From Spirochaetaceae bacterium (lineage in GTDB: Bacteria > Spirochaetota > Spirochaetia > Treponematales > Rectinemataceae), in the NCBI GenBank assembly GCA_025356015.1, contig JANXYO010000021.1, forward strand, positions 1-64,000: a stretch of DNA of 64,000 nt, read 5' to 3'. Made by a program: the position numbers and the translations under genes. Below the pieces are notes generated by a model. The model worked only from the letters and a program-made list of their open reading frames with translations, did not search any database and was not told where the DNA came from. Shown one piece after another: positions 54,937-62,935 of this stretch (the stretch's first letter is position 1; every line of letters begins with the position of its first letter).

Positions 54937-54958
54937 GTGCCACGAAGATTGTTGGTGG
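54937..54958 (-). promoter_or_regulatory. shared 22-bp upstream element, copy 2
   Basis: On the minus strand CCACCAACAATCTTCG, T, GGCAC, 21 of 22 identical to 43396-43417 and in the same orientation relative to the promoter it precedes. It starts immediately after the stop of the phospholipase-D-like gene. Confidence 0.7.
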
Positions 54959-56086
54959 CTAGTTGCCCGAGGCCCCGGCCCTTGCCCAGACCCTCTCGAA
55001 CTCCGCCTCGAATGACCTGGCCATGCCGGGGTCGTCGACGACAAGGAGGTTCTCGTCGTTCTCGGTCTTCGCGTTCTTCGTGAAATTGTAGGAGCCGAAG
55101 GCGACATAACGCCCGTCGACGATGAAGGCCTTGATGTGCATAAGGTAGGCGTTGCCGTCCTGGCGGACCTCCATGCCTGCCTTCTTCATGGCCCCGTACT
55201 CGCTGTATTTGGTGAGCGAGCCCGTCTTCTCGAAAACGCCGCGCACAGCGACGCCGGAGGTGGCACGCTGGAGCACGGCGGCGCCGATGTCGTCGTCGGT
55301 GAAGGAAAAGGCGAGGAAATCGATCTTCTTGCGCGCGCCCGCAATGAGCTCGACGAGCCGGCCCTCGGTCCTGTCCTCGGGGGAGTACCAGACCTCGATG
55401 GGGGCGCCCCCCACGGTAATCCTCTGTGCCGGGCCACCCGCCTCCCTGTGGCCGCCGAACTCCCCCTTCTCGAACATCTTGTTGAAGGTCACCGAATAGC
55501 TCGCGGCCAGTGCCGCCGAATCGATGGCGACGCCCGTGTTGTCGTAGCGGTAGCTGTCGTTTGTGGTGAAGTTCCAGCTTCCCGTCCAGACCGCCCTGCC
55601 GTCGACGACGACGAACTTGTCATGCATGATCCCGCTCGGGTTGCCTGCGACAATGGCTATGCCCAGACCCTTCAGGCTGAGGAAAGCGGGGTTCTCCCTC
55701 GGGTCGTTCAGGATGTCGATGTCGGTCACCATCCGCACCCTCGCCCCCCGGGAATTCGCCGCGGCGAGGGCATCGACGACGAGGGGGGCGTCGAGCTGGT
55801 AGATGGCCACGTCGACTCTGCTCTTGGCCGTGGAGATGAAGGCGGCGAGCTTCTCGTCGAGGCCGCCGCGGTGGGCCGAGACGGAGTCGGGGTAGGCGGG
55901 AGCGGTGAAGTAGAGCCTGTACCAGGAGGGCTCGGCCGCGGCGGGGGGCGAGCCGGGGCCCCGGGGCGCAAGCATCGCGGCCGTCCCGTTTGGGCCGGCT
56001 TTGAGCAGGACGGAGCCGAGCGCGATGCCCGCCGCCGCAAGGAGGAGGAGGGCCGTGAGGAGCAGTGTCTTCCTGTTTGTCTTCAT
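54959..56086 (-). CDS. phospholipase D-like protein with signal anchor
   Basis: 375 residues from the ATG at 56086. N-terminal membrane segment (TLLLTALLLLAAAGIALGS), then two HKD motifs: MHDKFVVVDGRAVWTGSWNFT and MHIKAFIVDGRYVAFGSYNFT. Two copies in one chain make a complete active site for phosphodiester hydrolysis or transfer on lipids or nucleic acids; the extracytoplasmic location favours a nuclease of the Nuc type or a lipid enzyme. Upstream of the alpha-2-macroglobulin gene on the same strand, but that gene has its own promoter. Confidence 0.92.
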   Translation of the reverse strand: MKTNRKTLLLTALLLLAAAGIALGSVLLKAGPNGTAAMLAPRGPGSPPAAAEPSWYRLYFTAPAYPDSVSAHRGGLDEKLAAFISTAKSRVDVAIYQLDAPLVVDALAAANSRGARVRMVTDIDILNDPRENPAFLSLKGLGIAIVAGNPSGIMHDKFVVVDGRAVWTGSWNFTTNDSYRYDNTGVAIDSAALAASYSVTFNKMFEKGEFGGHREAGGPAQRITVGGAPIEVWYSPEDRTEGRLVELIAGARKKIDFLAFSFTDDDIGAAVLQRATSGVAVRGVFEKTGSLTKYSEYGAMKKAGMEVRQDGNAYLMHIKAFIVDGRYVAFGSYNFTKNAKTENDENLLVVDDPGMARSFEAEFERVWARAGASGN

Positions 56087-56164
56087 TGTCCCCCGCCTTC
56101 CCTTCTTCCCGGGAGCCTTGAGCATAGCCGCGAATGAGGGGGTCGGAACAGGGCGGGGACCTCG

Positions 56165-56199
56165 CCCTGGCCCTGGCCCTGGCCCTGGCCCTGGCCCTG
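56165..56199. repeat. tandem hexanucleotide repeat (CCCTGG), 5.8 copies
   Basis: Five perfect CCCTGG units plus five bases of a sixth in the intergenic region before the class V aminotransferase gene. No ORF with support covers it. A candidate for slippage in copy number; it is ~76 bp upstream of the -35 of the downstream gene. Confidence 0.9.
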
Positions 56200-56219
56200 C
56201 GAAAGTTTAATGCGCCTGC

Positions 56220-56249
56220 AAATGGCATTCTGCTGGCAGAATGCCATTT
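56220..56249. promoter_or_regulatory. perfect 14-bp inverted repeat upstream of class V aminotransferase
   Basis: AAATGGCATTCTGC, TG, GCAGAATGCCATTT: 30 bp, all paired, 25 bp upstream of the -35 box (56275). No T run beyond four, so an operator is more likely than a terminator, though in RNA it would fold strongly on either strand. Confidence 0.75.
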
Positions 56250-56274
56250 TACATACCAAATACGCGCGATGCCC

Positions 56275-56304
56275 TTGAAAGGAAGAGCTCTGTTCCCCTA
56301 TAAG
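56275..56304 (+). promoter_or_regulatory. class V aminotransferase promoter
   Basis: TTGAAA (56275-56280), 18-bp spacer, TATAAG (56299-56304). Predicted start ~56311, leader ~75 nt with GGGGAAG before the ATG at 56386. Confidence 0.7.
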
Positions 56305-56385
56305 GAAACTGACTAGAATGGTGCGGATCGCGCTGGGATTCGAAGCCCGCCGCTGCGGCGTCCAGCACAGCAAAAAGGGGAAGAC

Positions 56386-57852
56386 ATGAGCCTTGAATCC
56401 AGCTTTGCTCCATACCGAGCGCGCATCGTCGGAATCGACGCGGAAATGCGGCTTGCCGACGGCAGCAGCCATCCCATCGTCTATGCCGACTGGACGGCCT
56501 CGGGCCGGCTCTACCGCCCCATCGAGGACTTCATGCTCGCCCAGATCGGCCCCCTCGTGGCCAACACCCACACCGAGACCACCTACACTGGTGTCGCCAT
56601 GACCCGGGCCTACCACCGGGCCCGCGAGATCCTCAAGGAGGGGGTCGGCGCCGGGAGCGGGGATTCCCTCATCTTCTCCGGCTTCGGGATGACCTCGGCT
56701 ATCAACAAGCTCCAGCGGCTCATTGGCCTGGGACGGAGGCTGGCCCGCGGTCCCGGCGAGCAGGCGCGGCCAAGGCCCCTCGTCCTCGTGACCCACATGG
56801 AGCACCACTCGAACCAGATCACCTGGGAGGAGTGCCAGTGCGACGTGCGTATCATCCCGCGCGACGAGGCGACCGGCCTGCCCGACCTCGAATGGCAGGA
56901 AAGGATCCTGAAGGAGAATGCCGACCGTCCCCTCCTCATCGGCGCCTTCACCGCCTGTTCCAACGTCACGGGCATCCTCACGCCATACAGGAAGATGGCG
57001 GCCCTCATGCACCGCCACGGCGGCCTCTGCTTCGTCGACTTCGCCGCATCGGCGCCCTACGTCGAGATCGACATGCACCCCGCCGACAGCGACGAGCGCC
57101 TCGACGCGATCACCTTCTCCCCCCACAAGTTCCTCGGGGGGCCGGGTTCCTCGGGCGTCCTCGTGCTCTCGAACGCCCTCTACAAGAATGCCGTCCCCGA
57201 CCAGCCGGGAGGGGGCACTGTGAAGTGGACGACCCCCTTCGGCACCCACCGGTATTTCGAAGACATCGAGTCGAGGGAGGACGGGGGCACCCCGGGATTC
57301 CTCCAGGCGATCCGCGCCGCCCTGGCCATGGAGCTCAAGAAATCCATGGGCATCGCAAAAATCGCCGAGCGGGAGGAGGAACTCAAGGCCATAGTCCTGG
57401 CTGAGTTCAAGGCCGAGCCCTCGGTCATGCTCCTTGACGGCGGCAACATGGACCGCCTGGGCATCTTCTCCCTCTACGCCCCCGGCGAGCACCACAACCT
57501 CATCGTTCGCCTGCTCAACGACCGCTACGGGATCCAGACCAGGGGCGGCTGCAGCTGCGCGGGCACCTATGGCCACTTCCTCTTCGACATCAAGAAGACG
57601 AAGTCCCTCCACATCACCGACATGATCGACTCGGGCGACCTGAGCGAGAAGCCAGGATGGGTCCGCGTCTCCATCCACCCGACCATGACCGACGCCGAAG
57701 CCCGCTACGTCGGCAAGGCCGTCGTCGAGGTGATCAGGAACTACCGCGTCTGGGCTGCCGGCTACGAGTTCTGCAAGGAATCGGCCGAGTTCGAGCCAAA
57801 GGCCCGGACCGCGCGGGGCCCCGACCTCCTCTCGGCCTTCTCTCCCCTCTAG
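56386..57852 (+). CDS. class V aminotransferase, cysteine desulfurase-like
   Basis: 488 residues, PLP-dependent fold type I. Landmarks: YADWTASGRLYRPIE, ANTHTETTYTG, GFGMTSAINKLQRL, THMEHHSNQITWEE, VDFAASAPYVEID and the PLP lysine in FSPHKFLGG (~residue 247), then RGGCSCAGTYGHFL. Longer than IscS/SufS (~400), with an extended C-terminus, and close to the uncharacterised group of class V enzymes seen in Bacteroidetes and spirochaetes. The Cys near RGGCSCAG is where desulfurases hold the persulfide, but activity is unproven. No Fe-S assembly genes are near. Confidence 0.88.
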   Translation: MSLESSFAPYRARIVGIDAEMRLADGSSHPIVYADWTASGRLYRPIEDFMLAQIGPLVANTHTETTYTGVAMTRAYHRAREILKEGVGAGSGDSLIFSGFGMTSAINKLQRLIGLGRRLARGPGEQARPRPLVLVTHMEHHSNQITWEECQCDVRIIPRDEATGLPDLEWQERILKENADRPLLIGAFTACSNVTGILTPYRKMAALMHRHGGLCFVDFAASAPYVEIDMHPADSDERLDAITFSPHKFLGGPGSSGVLVLSNALYKNAVPDQPGGGTVKWTTPFGTHRYFEDIESREDGGTPGFLQAIRAALAMELKKSMGIAKIAEREEELKAIVLAEFKAEPSVMLLDGGNMDRLGIFSLYAPGEHHNLIVRLLNDRYGIQTRGGCSCAGTYGHFLFDIKKTKSLHITDMIDSGDLSEKPGWVRVSIHPTMTDAEARYVGKAVVEVIRNYRVWAAGYEFCKESAEFEPKARTARGPDLLSAFSPL

Positions 57853-57869
57853 CCGCAGGATCAAGGCCG

Positions 57870-57901
57870 GGCCGATGCCCTCCCTATCGTGGGCATCGGC
57901 C
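57870..57901. terminator. hairpin after class V aminotransferase gene
   Basis: GGCCGATGCCC (57870-57880) pairs perfectly with GGGCATCGGCC (57891-57901) around a 10-nt loop, 17 bp after the stop codon. No T run follows, so termination strength is uncertain. Confidence 0.55.
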
Positions 57902-58069
57902 GCCGCATGCTCCATAGTCTGGGCCCAATTCCTGACTTCTTCGGTAATAGTACAGAAATATTAATTTTATGGACGCTGTCAATATCGCCTGACTATATTC
58001 CAAGTCGAGCGCGTGGGAGCCCCTGCGGCATTGGCGATCCACTAACGCGAGAGAACAAGGGGGGACTGG

Positions 58070-58309
58070 ATGGGAGCAGCAATCGGCGGTGCAGATGGTG
58101 CGATGATGTCCAAGCTTCTGGACCTGCTCGCCGAGGCAAAATGGCAGGGAGAGATCAGCCCTGGAGAGTACCGCTGGTTCCTCGATTATCTGTGCGGCCA
58201 GACGGTCCCCAGCCAGTCCCGCGGCCGCTCCCGCGAGAGCGCCCGGACAGAGGCCATTGTGTCTGGCCAGGGCCTCTCCCTCCAGCGCCCCCCAGCAGAA
58301 ATCGCCTAG
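58070..58309 (+). CDS. small hypothetical protein
   Basis: 79 residues, with AAGGGGGG about 6 nt before the ATG and an AT-rich region upstream (a possible TATATT -10 near 57991). The first 45 residues look folded and helical (MMSKLLDLLAEAKWQGEISPGEYRWFLDYL), the rest is polar and Ser/Arg-rich. No family recognised. Convergent with a sensor kinase gene. Confidence 0.45.
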   Translation: MGAAIGGADGAMMSKLLDLLAEAKWQGEISPGEYRWFLDYLCGQTVPSQSRGRSRESARTEAIVSGQGLSLQRPPAEIA

Positions 58310-58326
58310 GGCGGAGGTCGGCATGG

Positions 58327-60651
58327 CTAGCCCTTGCCGACATCGCATCGTGGCAGGTGTACCATGAACTTCGCGCCCTGCGCGTGGTCGCCCGGTACCC
58401 TATCCTCGATTTCCACCTTTCCGCCAAAACCTTCGACCACGCTCTTGACGATGTAGAGACCCAGACCAGTGCCACGGGCCTTGGTCTTTCCCCGCTTGAG
58501 ACGCTGGAAAACCTCGGCCTTCTTGTCGTCGGGAATGCCACTGCCATTGTCGGCGATCGAGACGCTGCAGAAGCTGCCTAGCTTCTCGCTGCACTTTCGC
58601 AGCTCGATCCCGATCTCGAGCCTGCCCGCGGAATGCTTGACGCAATTGTCAAGGAGGTTGGCGAAGACCTCTTTAAGTATGGGATTGGCGTGCACAAAGC
58701 AGTTCCCGTTGGGCTTGAAATCGACCCTTAGCTCGCGATCGGGGATGGTCTTGTAGACCACGAGGACTTCCTCGAGCAGTCGACCCAGCTCCACTACCTC
58801 GTTCGAGTAGGCGCCCGCTCGGAGCTTCTGCAGGCTGCGCACATTGTCGATGAGGCGTGCCGCCCTACCAAGGGTCTCGACCGAGGTGTCGATGAGGCTC
58901 CTGTCCCCGTAGTCGAGGCAGCCCTTCTCGTCGACAATGGACCTCGCTAGCTGGAGCTGGAGCAGCATGATCTGGTGCATGTTGCTTATGTCGTGGCCCA
59001 TCAGGTCGAGGTAGAGCTCGGCCTGGGCCTTGGCCTCCTCCAGTTCGTGCTCGGCCCTCCTACGGTCGGTCACGTCAAGGACGAGGGAGAGGATGGACTG
59101 CAGCCTACCCGACTCGTCGAGCAGTGAGGAGTTGTACCACTCGCACCAGAGGAGGGAACCATCCTTGCGGTAGTTGCGGTTGGCGGAGAAGCGGCTTGCC
59201 GATGAGCCCGACATGAGGCCGGCCTCGACCTCACCAACTTGGCCCTTGTCTTCCTCGTAGATCCAGCGGAAATCCTCCATCCTCTTTCCAAGGACCTCAT
59301 CGCTCCTCCAGCCGAAGATGCGTTCGGCCTCGCCCGCCCAGCGGCTCAGCCTCATGTCGCTTCCCCACTCGATAACTGCCAGGGGCGAATGCTCCACGTG
59401 GAAGGTGAGACGCTTGGACACCTCGCGAAGGGCATCGTCACCCCGCTTGCGCTCGGCCGCCACCCGGGAGGCGAGCTCGGCGTCGCGGGCACGATAGAGG
59501 GCCACACGCATGGCACCGGTGAGGGCGACGACCAGTGCAGAGCCCAGGAGGAAGGCGGCGATCGCGGTCAGCTCGGGCAGGTCGGGATAGGCCAGGCCCG
59601 AGGGCAGGGGTGTGAAGAAAAGATATGAGAAAATGGCGGCCAGGAAGGTTGCGAGGAAGCCCGCGCCCAGGCCCCCGTAGAGGGCGGTGAGAAAGACGGC
59701 GGGGGAGAAGGTCACGAAGGGCGCCTTCCACTGGAGGGCGGAGAGGAGGATCAGCCGAAGGGCCGCCGACCCGAGGACGAGACAGAAGGCCAGGAGGTAC
59801 CTGTACCTGGCCCTGCCTGGCTCATCGTCCATCGAGGCGACGGGAATGTCGGGCTCGCGGAGCCCAGCCAGGGCAGCCAGGAGCATATACAGGCCGCCGA
59901 GGTACTGGGCTATGCGGCCGACCCAGCCAAGGAGGCTGCCGACGACGGTCTGCATCCCCACGCCAAGGAGGCCCAGGGCCAGGAGGAGGAGGGCGAGGGA
60001 ATACAGGCGGGCGAAGGAGGTGGCTCTTCTCCCCTTCTCGGGCTGGAGCAGGGCCGCCGTGAGCACGAGCATCGAGATGGCCGAGCCCAGGGTGAACTGG
60101 CGCACCAGGGTCCCGCCCTCGCCCGGGATGAAGAAGGCGGGAATGAGGCCGGCGAGGGAGAGGCGCGCGACGAGGGACACCAGGCCAAGGACCAGGGAGA
60201 AGGTCAGGACCAGGGTCGCCGCAGGACGGGGCAGGAGACGCTCCCGCTTGCGCGCGAGGCTCGCCCCGGCGAGAAGGACGCAGGCCCCGAGCCAGACGCC
60301 GAGATTGTGGATGGTGAGGATGATGTTGTAGTCGTCACCGCCAAGCAGGGGAGCTAGGACGCTGCACAGCCCCCAGATCAGGCCCCCGCTGCACAAGAGG
60401 AGGATGTCCGGAACCGGGCGGGCAAGGAAGCTGCGGCCAAGGAGGAAGGTGACGGCGACCGATGCGAGGGTCGAGAAGAGGAAATTCATGACAATGAGGG
60501 TGACAAGGGATTCGTGGGGGGTCTGGAGCCGCGCAGCCCAGAGGCTCAAGATCAAACACAGCAGCACCGGTATGGGCAGCCATGCACGTCGGTCCGGGCT
60601 GGGGGCGGGGATACTGGCGTTGCTGGAAGCGAGTCCGGTTCGCTCTCCCAT
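58327..60651 (-). CDS. membrane sensor histidine kinase (multi-TM, DUF4118-like, PAS)
   Basis: 774 residues from the ATG at 60651. About 8 N-terminal membrane segments form a 7TM-like sensor region, followed by another 4 or so (DUF4118-like: FVTFSPAVFLTALYGGLGAGFLATFLAAIFSY). A PAS domain (LSRWAGEAERIFGWRSDEVLG) follows, then the dimerisation helix with the phospho-accepting His in LMGHDISNMHQI (~residue 555) and HATPase (DNCVKHSAGRLEI, ADNGSGIPDD, GTGLGLYIVKSV). The SXX box is of the kind in membrane-embedded energy or quinone sensors, but the ligand is unknown. No response regulator is adjacent. Confidence 0.9.
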   Translation of the reverse strand: MGERTGLASSNASIPAPSPDRRAWLPIPVLLCLILSLWAARLQTPHESLVTLIVMNFLFSTLASVAVTFLLGRSFLARPVPDILLLCSGGLIWGLCSVLAPLLGGDDYNIILTIHNLGVWLGACVLLAGASLARKRERLLPRPAATLVLTFSLVLGLVSLVARLSLAGLIPAFFIPGEGGTLVRQFTLGSAISMLVLTAALLQPEKGRRATSFARLYSLALLLLALGLLGVGMQTVVGSLLGWVGRIAQYLGGLYMLLAALAGLREPDIPVASMDDEPGRARYRYLLAFCLVLGSAALRLILLSALQWKAPFVTFSPAVFLTALYGGLGAGFLATFLAAIFSYLFFTPLPSGLAYPDLPELTAIAAFLLGSALVVALTGAMRVALYRARDAELASRVAAERKRGDDALREVSKRLTFHVEHSPLAVIEWGSDMRLSRWAGEAERIFGWRSDEVLGKRMEDFRWIYEEDKGQVGEVEAGLMSGSSASRFSANRNYRKDGSLLWCEWYNSSLLDESGRLQSILSLVLDVTDRRRAEHELEEAKAQAELYLDLMGHDISNMHQIMLLQLQLARSIVDEKGCLDYGDRSLIDTSVETLGRAARLIDNVRSLQKLRAGAYSNEVVELGRLLEEVLVVYKTIPDRELRVDFKPNGNCFVHANPILKEVFANLLDNCVKHSAGRLEIGIELRKCSEKLGSFCSVSIADNGSGIPDDKKAEVFQRLKRGKTKARGTGLGLYIVKSVVEGFGGKVEIEDRVPGDHAQGAKFMVHLPRCDVGKG

Positions 60652-60776
60652 GGTTGTCCTCAAATCCTGACGTCCGTCCACGCGCGACGCAAACTCTAGC
60701 GTCTGGGTATCAGGCGGTCAAGGGCGGAGATGCTAAACGCCTGTGCGTGCTGTAGGTCGGGCGAAGGGACGCGGCT

Positions 60777-62207
60777 TCAATGCTCGGGGAAGACAACCTC
60801 GACCCTTGTCCCTGATCGGCTTTCGAAGAGCAAGGTGCCGCCAAGCTGCCCGACGAGGGCCTCCACAAGCTGGAGGCCGATCCCGGCCGCACTGCCAAGG
60901 CCAGGGCCTGAGTGCCCGCTCAGAGCCTTCTCGGGGCTCACGCCATCGTCGCTGACGCAAAGCGATATCCTGCCTTCATCGATCCGGCGGACGGTCAGGG
61001 CGAAATGCCCGGGAGCGGTGCCGGCAAAGGCGTGCTTTATCACGTTCGTCACGAGCTCGTTCACAATGAGGCCGCAGGGGATCGCCTTGTCGATCTCGAT
61101 TTCGACCTTTTCGACGTCCACCGAATAGCCAATCTCCCTATGGCCTGGGCGGCCAGACTCGATGACCGTGGAGACTATGGACTTCAGGTATTCCCCCAGG
61201 TCGAGGCGGTCGAAATGCTCGGACTGGTAGAGCCTCTCGTGGAGGAGGGCGAGGGCGTAGATCCTGTTCTGGGCCTTTATGAACTCCGCCTGGAGACCGC
61301 CCTCCTTTGTCGTGTCCAGCTGGAGGCTCAGCATGCTGGAGATGATCTGGAGGTTGTTCTTCACCCTGTGGTGGAGCTCCCTGAGGAGGATGTCCTTCTC
61401 GGCAAGGGAGGTCCTGAGCTCGGCCTCGGCCGCGAGCCGCGCCGTGACGTCGTGGATGATCGAGAAAAGGACGGTCTCGCCATTTGACACGATGGTTCCC
61501 GTATGGACCTCGACATCGCGCGCCGAGCCATCGGCCAGACGGTGCCTGGCCATGAAGAAGTCCTTCCTCCTGGAGGCGACGAGATCGAGACGCTCCCTGA
61601 CCTGGTCGCCGGACATCTCGTTCAGGTCAAAGGCGCTCATGGAGAGGAGACCGTGGCCGGGGTAGCCGTAGAAGTCGGTCGCGGCCTGGTTCGCGGCCAG
61701 GATCCTCCCGTCGGACGGCCGGATGATGAGCATCATGACATGCCTGTTGTCGAAGATATTGCGGTAGCGCTCCTCCTGTTCCCGCAGCCGGGCTCCCGTG
61801 GCCCTTGTCTCGCGCTCGAGCGTGGCCTTCTCGGACGCGAGAGCCCCTGCCTGGAGGCGGTTCTCAAACAGGACAGCCAGGAACTGGAAGGCGTTCCTGA
61901 CGCCCGCGAGCCCCTCTTCGGCCAGCCCCCCGGCCTGGACGCGAGGCGCCTTGTCGCAGGCCAGGGCATAGCCGAAGGACGAATGCAGGGTAGCGATCGG
62001 GATCAGCTCGGCGCCCGGAGGAGGGGCCGTCGCCTCGGCCTGGTAGCTATAGGCGCGGGAAGGGTCAATCTCGCGCAGGGACTCGAAAAACCTTGAGCGG
62101 AGCTCGTCAGGATCTGCGATGCGCGAAACATAGGCGAGGCCCAGGAGGAGGTCGCTTGATACCCGTGGCATCTTGGCTTCATGCGCTTCGAAGGAATTCG
62201 GGTGCAT
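60777..62207 (-). CDS. PAS histidine kinase, HisKA_2 type
   Basis: 476 residues (an ATG at 62171 is an alternative). N-terminal GAF-like region (residues ~15-115), coiled-coil with AGALASEKATLERETRATGARLREQ, PAS domain (YRNIFDNRHVMMLIIRPSDGRILAAN), then HisKA_2: LLRELHHRVKNNLQIISSML, and HATPase (NELVTNVIKHAFAG, GSAAGIGLQLVEAL). HisKA_2 kinases are soluble and often light, redox or gas sensors. The start overlaps the MEDS gene upstream by 29 bp, so the two proteins are co-expressed. Confidence 0.92.
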   Translation of the reverse strand: MHPNSFEAHEAKMPRVSSDLLLGLAYVSRIADPDELRSRFFESLREIDPSRAYSYQAEATAPPPGAELIPIATLHSSFGYALACDKAPRVQAGGLAEEGLAGVRNAFQFLAVLFENRLQAGALASEKATLERETRATGARLREQEERYRNIFDNRHVMMLIIRPSDGRILAANQAATDFYGYPGHGLLSMSAFDLNEMSGDQVRERLDLVASRRKDFFMARHRLADGSARDVEVHTGTIVSNGETVLFSIIHDVTARLAAEAELRTSLAEKDILLRELHHRVKNNLQIISSMLSLQLDTTKEGGLQAEFIKAQNRIYALALLHERLYQSEHFDRLDLGEYLKSIVSTVIESGRPGHREIGYSVDVEKVEIEIDKAIPCGLIVNELVTNVIKHAFAGTAPGHFALTVRRIDEGRISLCVSDDGVSPEKALSGHSGPGLGSAAGIGLQLVEALVGQLGGTLLFESRSGTRVEVVFPEH

Positions 62208-62862
62208 GCTCGGCGAGCCATTTCTCCGGTCTCACGAAATAGGGGTTCTCGTAGATGCTGCCGCCGGTGATGACAAAGGGATGGGTCTGCAGCAGCTTCA
62301 TGATGGTCGAGCCCGGGAAGCGGTTTAGGTCGTAGAGGCAGATGCTGATCCAGGTCTTGCCCCAGATAAAGTGGTTGAGCATGGATTCATAGGCCATGAG
62401 ATGCTCGATCCCGGGGATCTTCGCGAGCGACCAGCCCATCTCGGCCGTGCCCCGGGCGTTCCGCGCGCCCGAGGCCAGGTTCTCGGCCCAGATGTCCTCG
62501 TGGGCAGCCAGCATGGCCTTGGGGGAGAATACCCCTTTGGCGTAGTAAAGGGCTGGTGGCCTGAAGAGCCTGAAGGAGGAGGGCTCGGGGGCCTCTGCCT
62601 CGGGGCAGAGGGAGCAGACCTTCCCAAGTGCGTGGTTGTGCTGCGCCTCCTCGGGACAGCAGACCAGGAGTTCCCCCTTGCGCAGGCCTCCCGCGAGGAA
62701 GCCGTACATGATCTCGTCCCTCTCGGCCTTGCTCTCGTACAGGGCGCAGAAATGGCTTCCCCAGTTGGCGCTGTGGCCGCCAAAGCCCAGGTCGAGGAAG
62801 GGGAGATCAGATGTCTTGATATGCAAAGAGCCACTCCCGGGTGCCTCGAAGGGGGCGCCCAC
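62179..62862 (-). CDS. MEDS-domain sensor protein
   Basis: 227 residues, GTG start. The stretch GSHFCALYESKAERDEIMYGFLAGGLRKGELLVCCPEE matches the MEDS domain (methanogen/methylotroph, DcmR sensory domain), known from the dichloromethane regulator DcmR and archaeal sensors. The rest (AMLAAHEDIWAENLASG, YESMLNHFIWGKTWISICLYDLNRF) is also MEDS-type. No DNA-binding domain. Overlaps the downstream histidine kinase, so it probably senses and passes a signal to it. Confidence 0.85.
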   Translation of the reverse strand: MGAPFEAPGSGSLHIKTSDLPFLDLGFGGHSANWGSHFCALYESKAERDEIMYGFLAGGLRKGELLVCCPEEAQHNHALGKVCSLCPEAEAPEPSSFRLFRPPALYYAKGVFSPKAMLAAHEDIWAENLASGARNARGTAEMGWSLAKIPGIEHLMAYESMLNHFIWGKTWISICLYDLNRFPGSTIMKLLQTHPFVITGGSIYENPYFVRPEKWLAEHAPEFLRSA

Positions 62863-62935
62863 GCGCAGATATTCATATCTTCGACAATACGGTCCGTGAA
62901 GTCAATGTGCCGGGACGGGGCGAGGGGCCGATCCT

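Noticed and set aside
43396-54958. Inverted 22-bp repeats as ends of an invertible segment or mobile element
   Set aside because: No recombinase or transposase lies inside or near, no target duplication is seen, and the copies sit at matched distances from promoters, which fits a regulator site better.
56087-56385. Repetitive Gly-Gln peptide frame across the CCCTGG repeat
   Set aside because: The minus-strand frame is long only because the hexamer cannot create a stop; it has no start signal or family.
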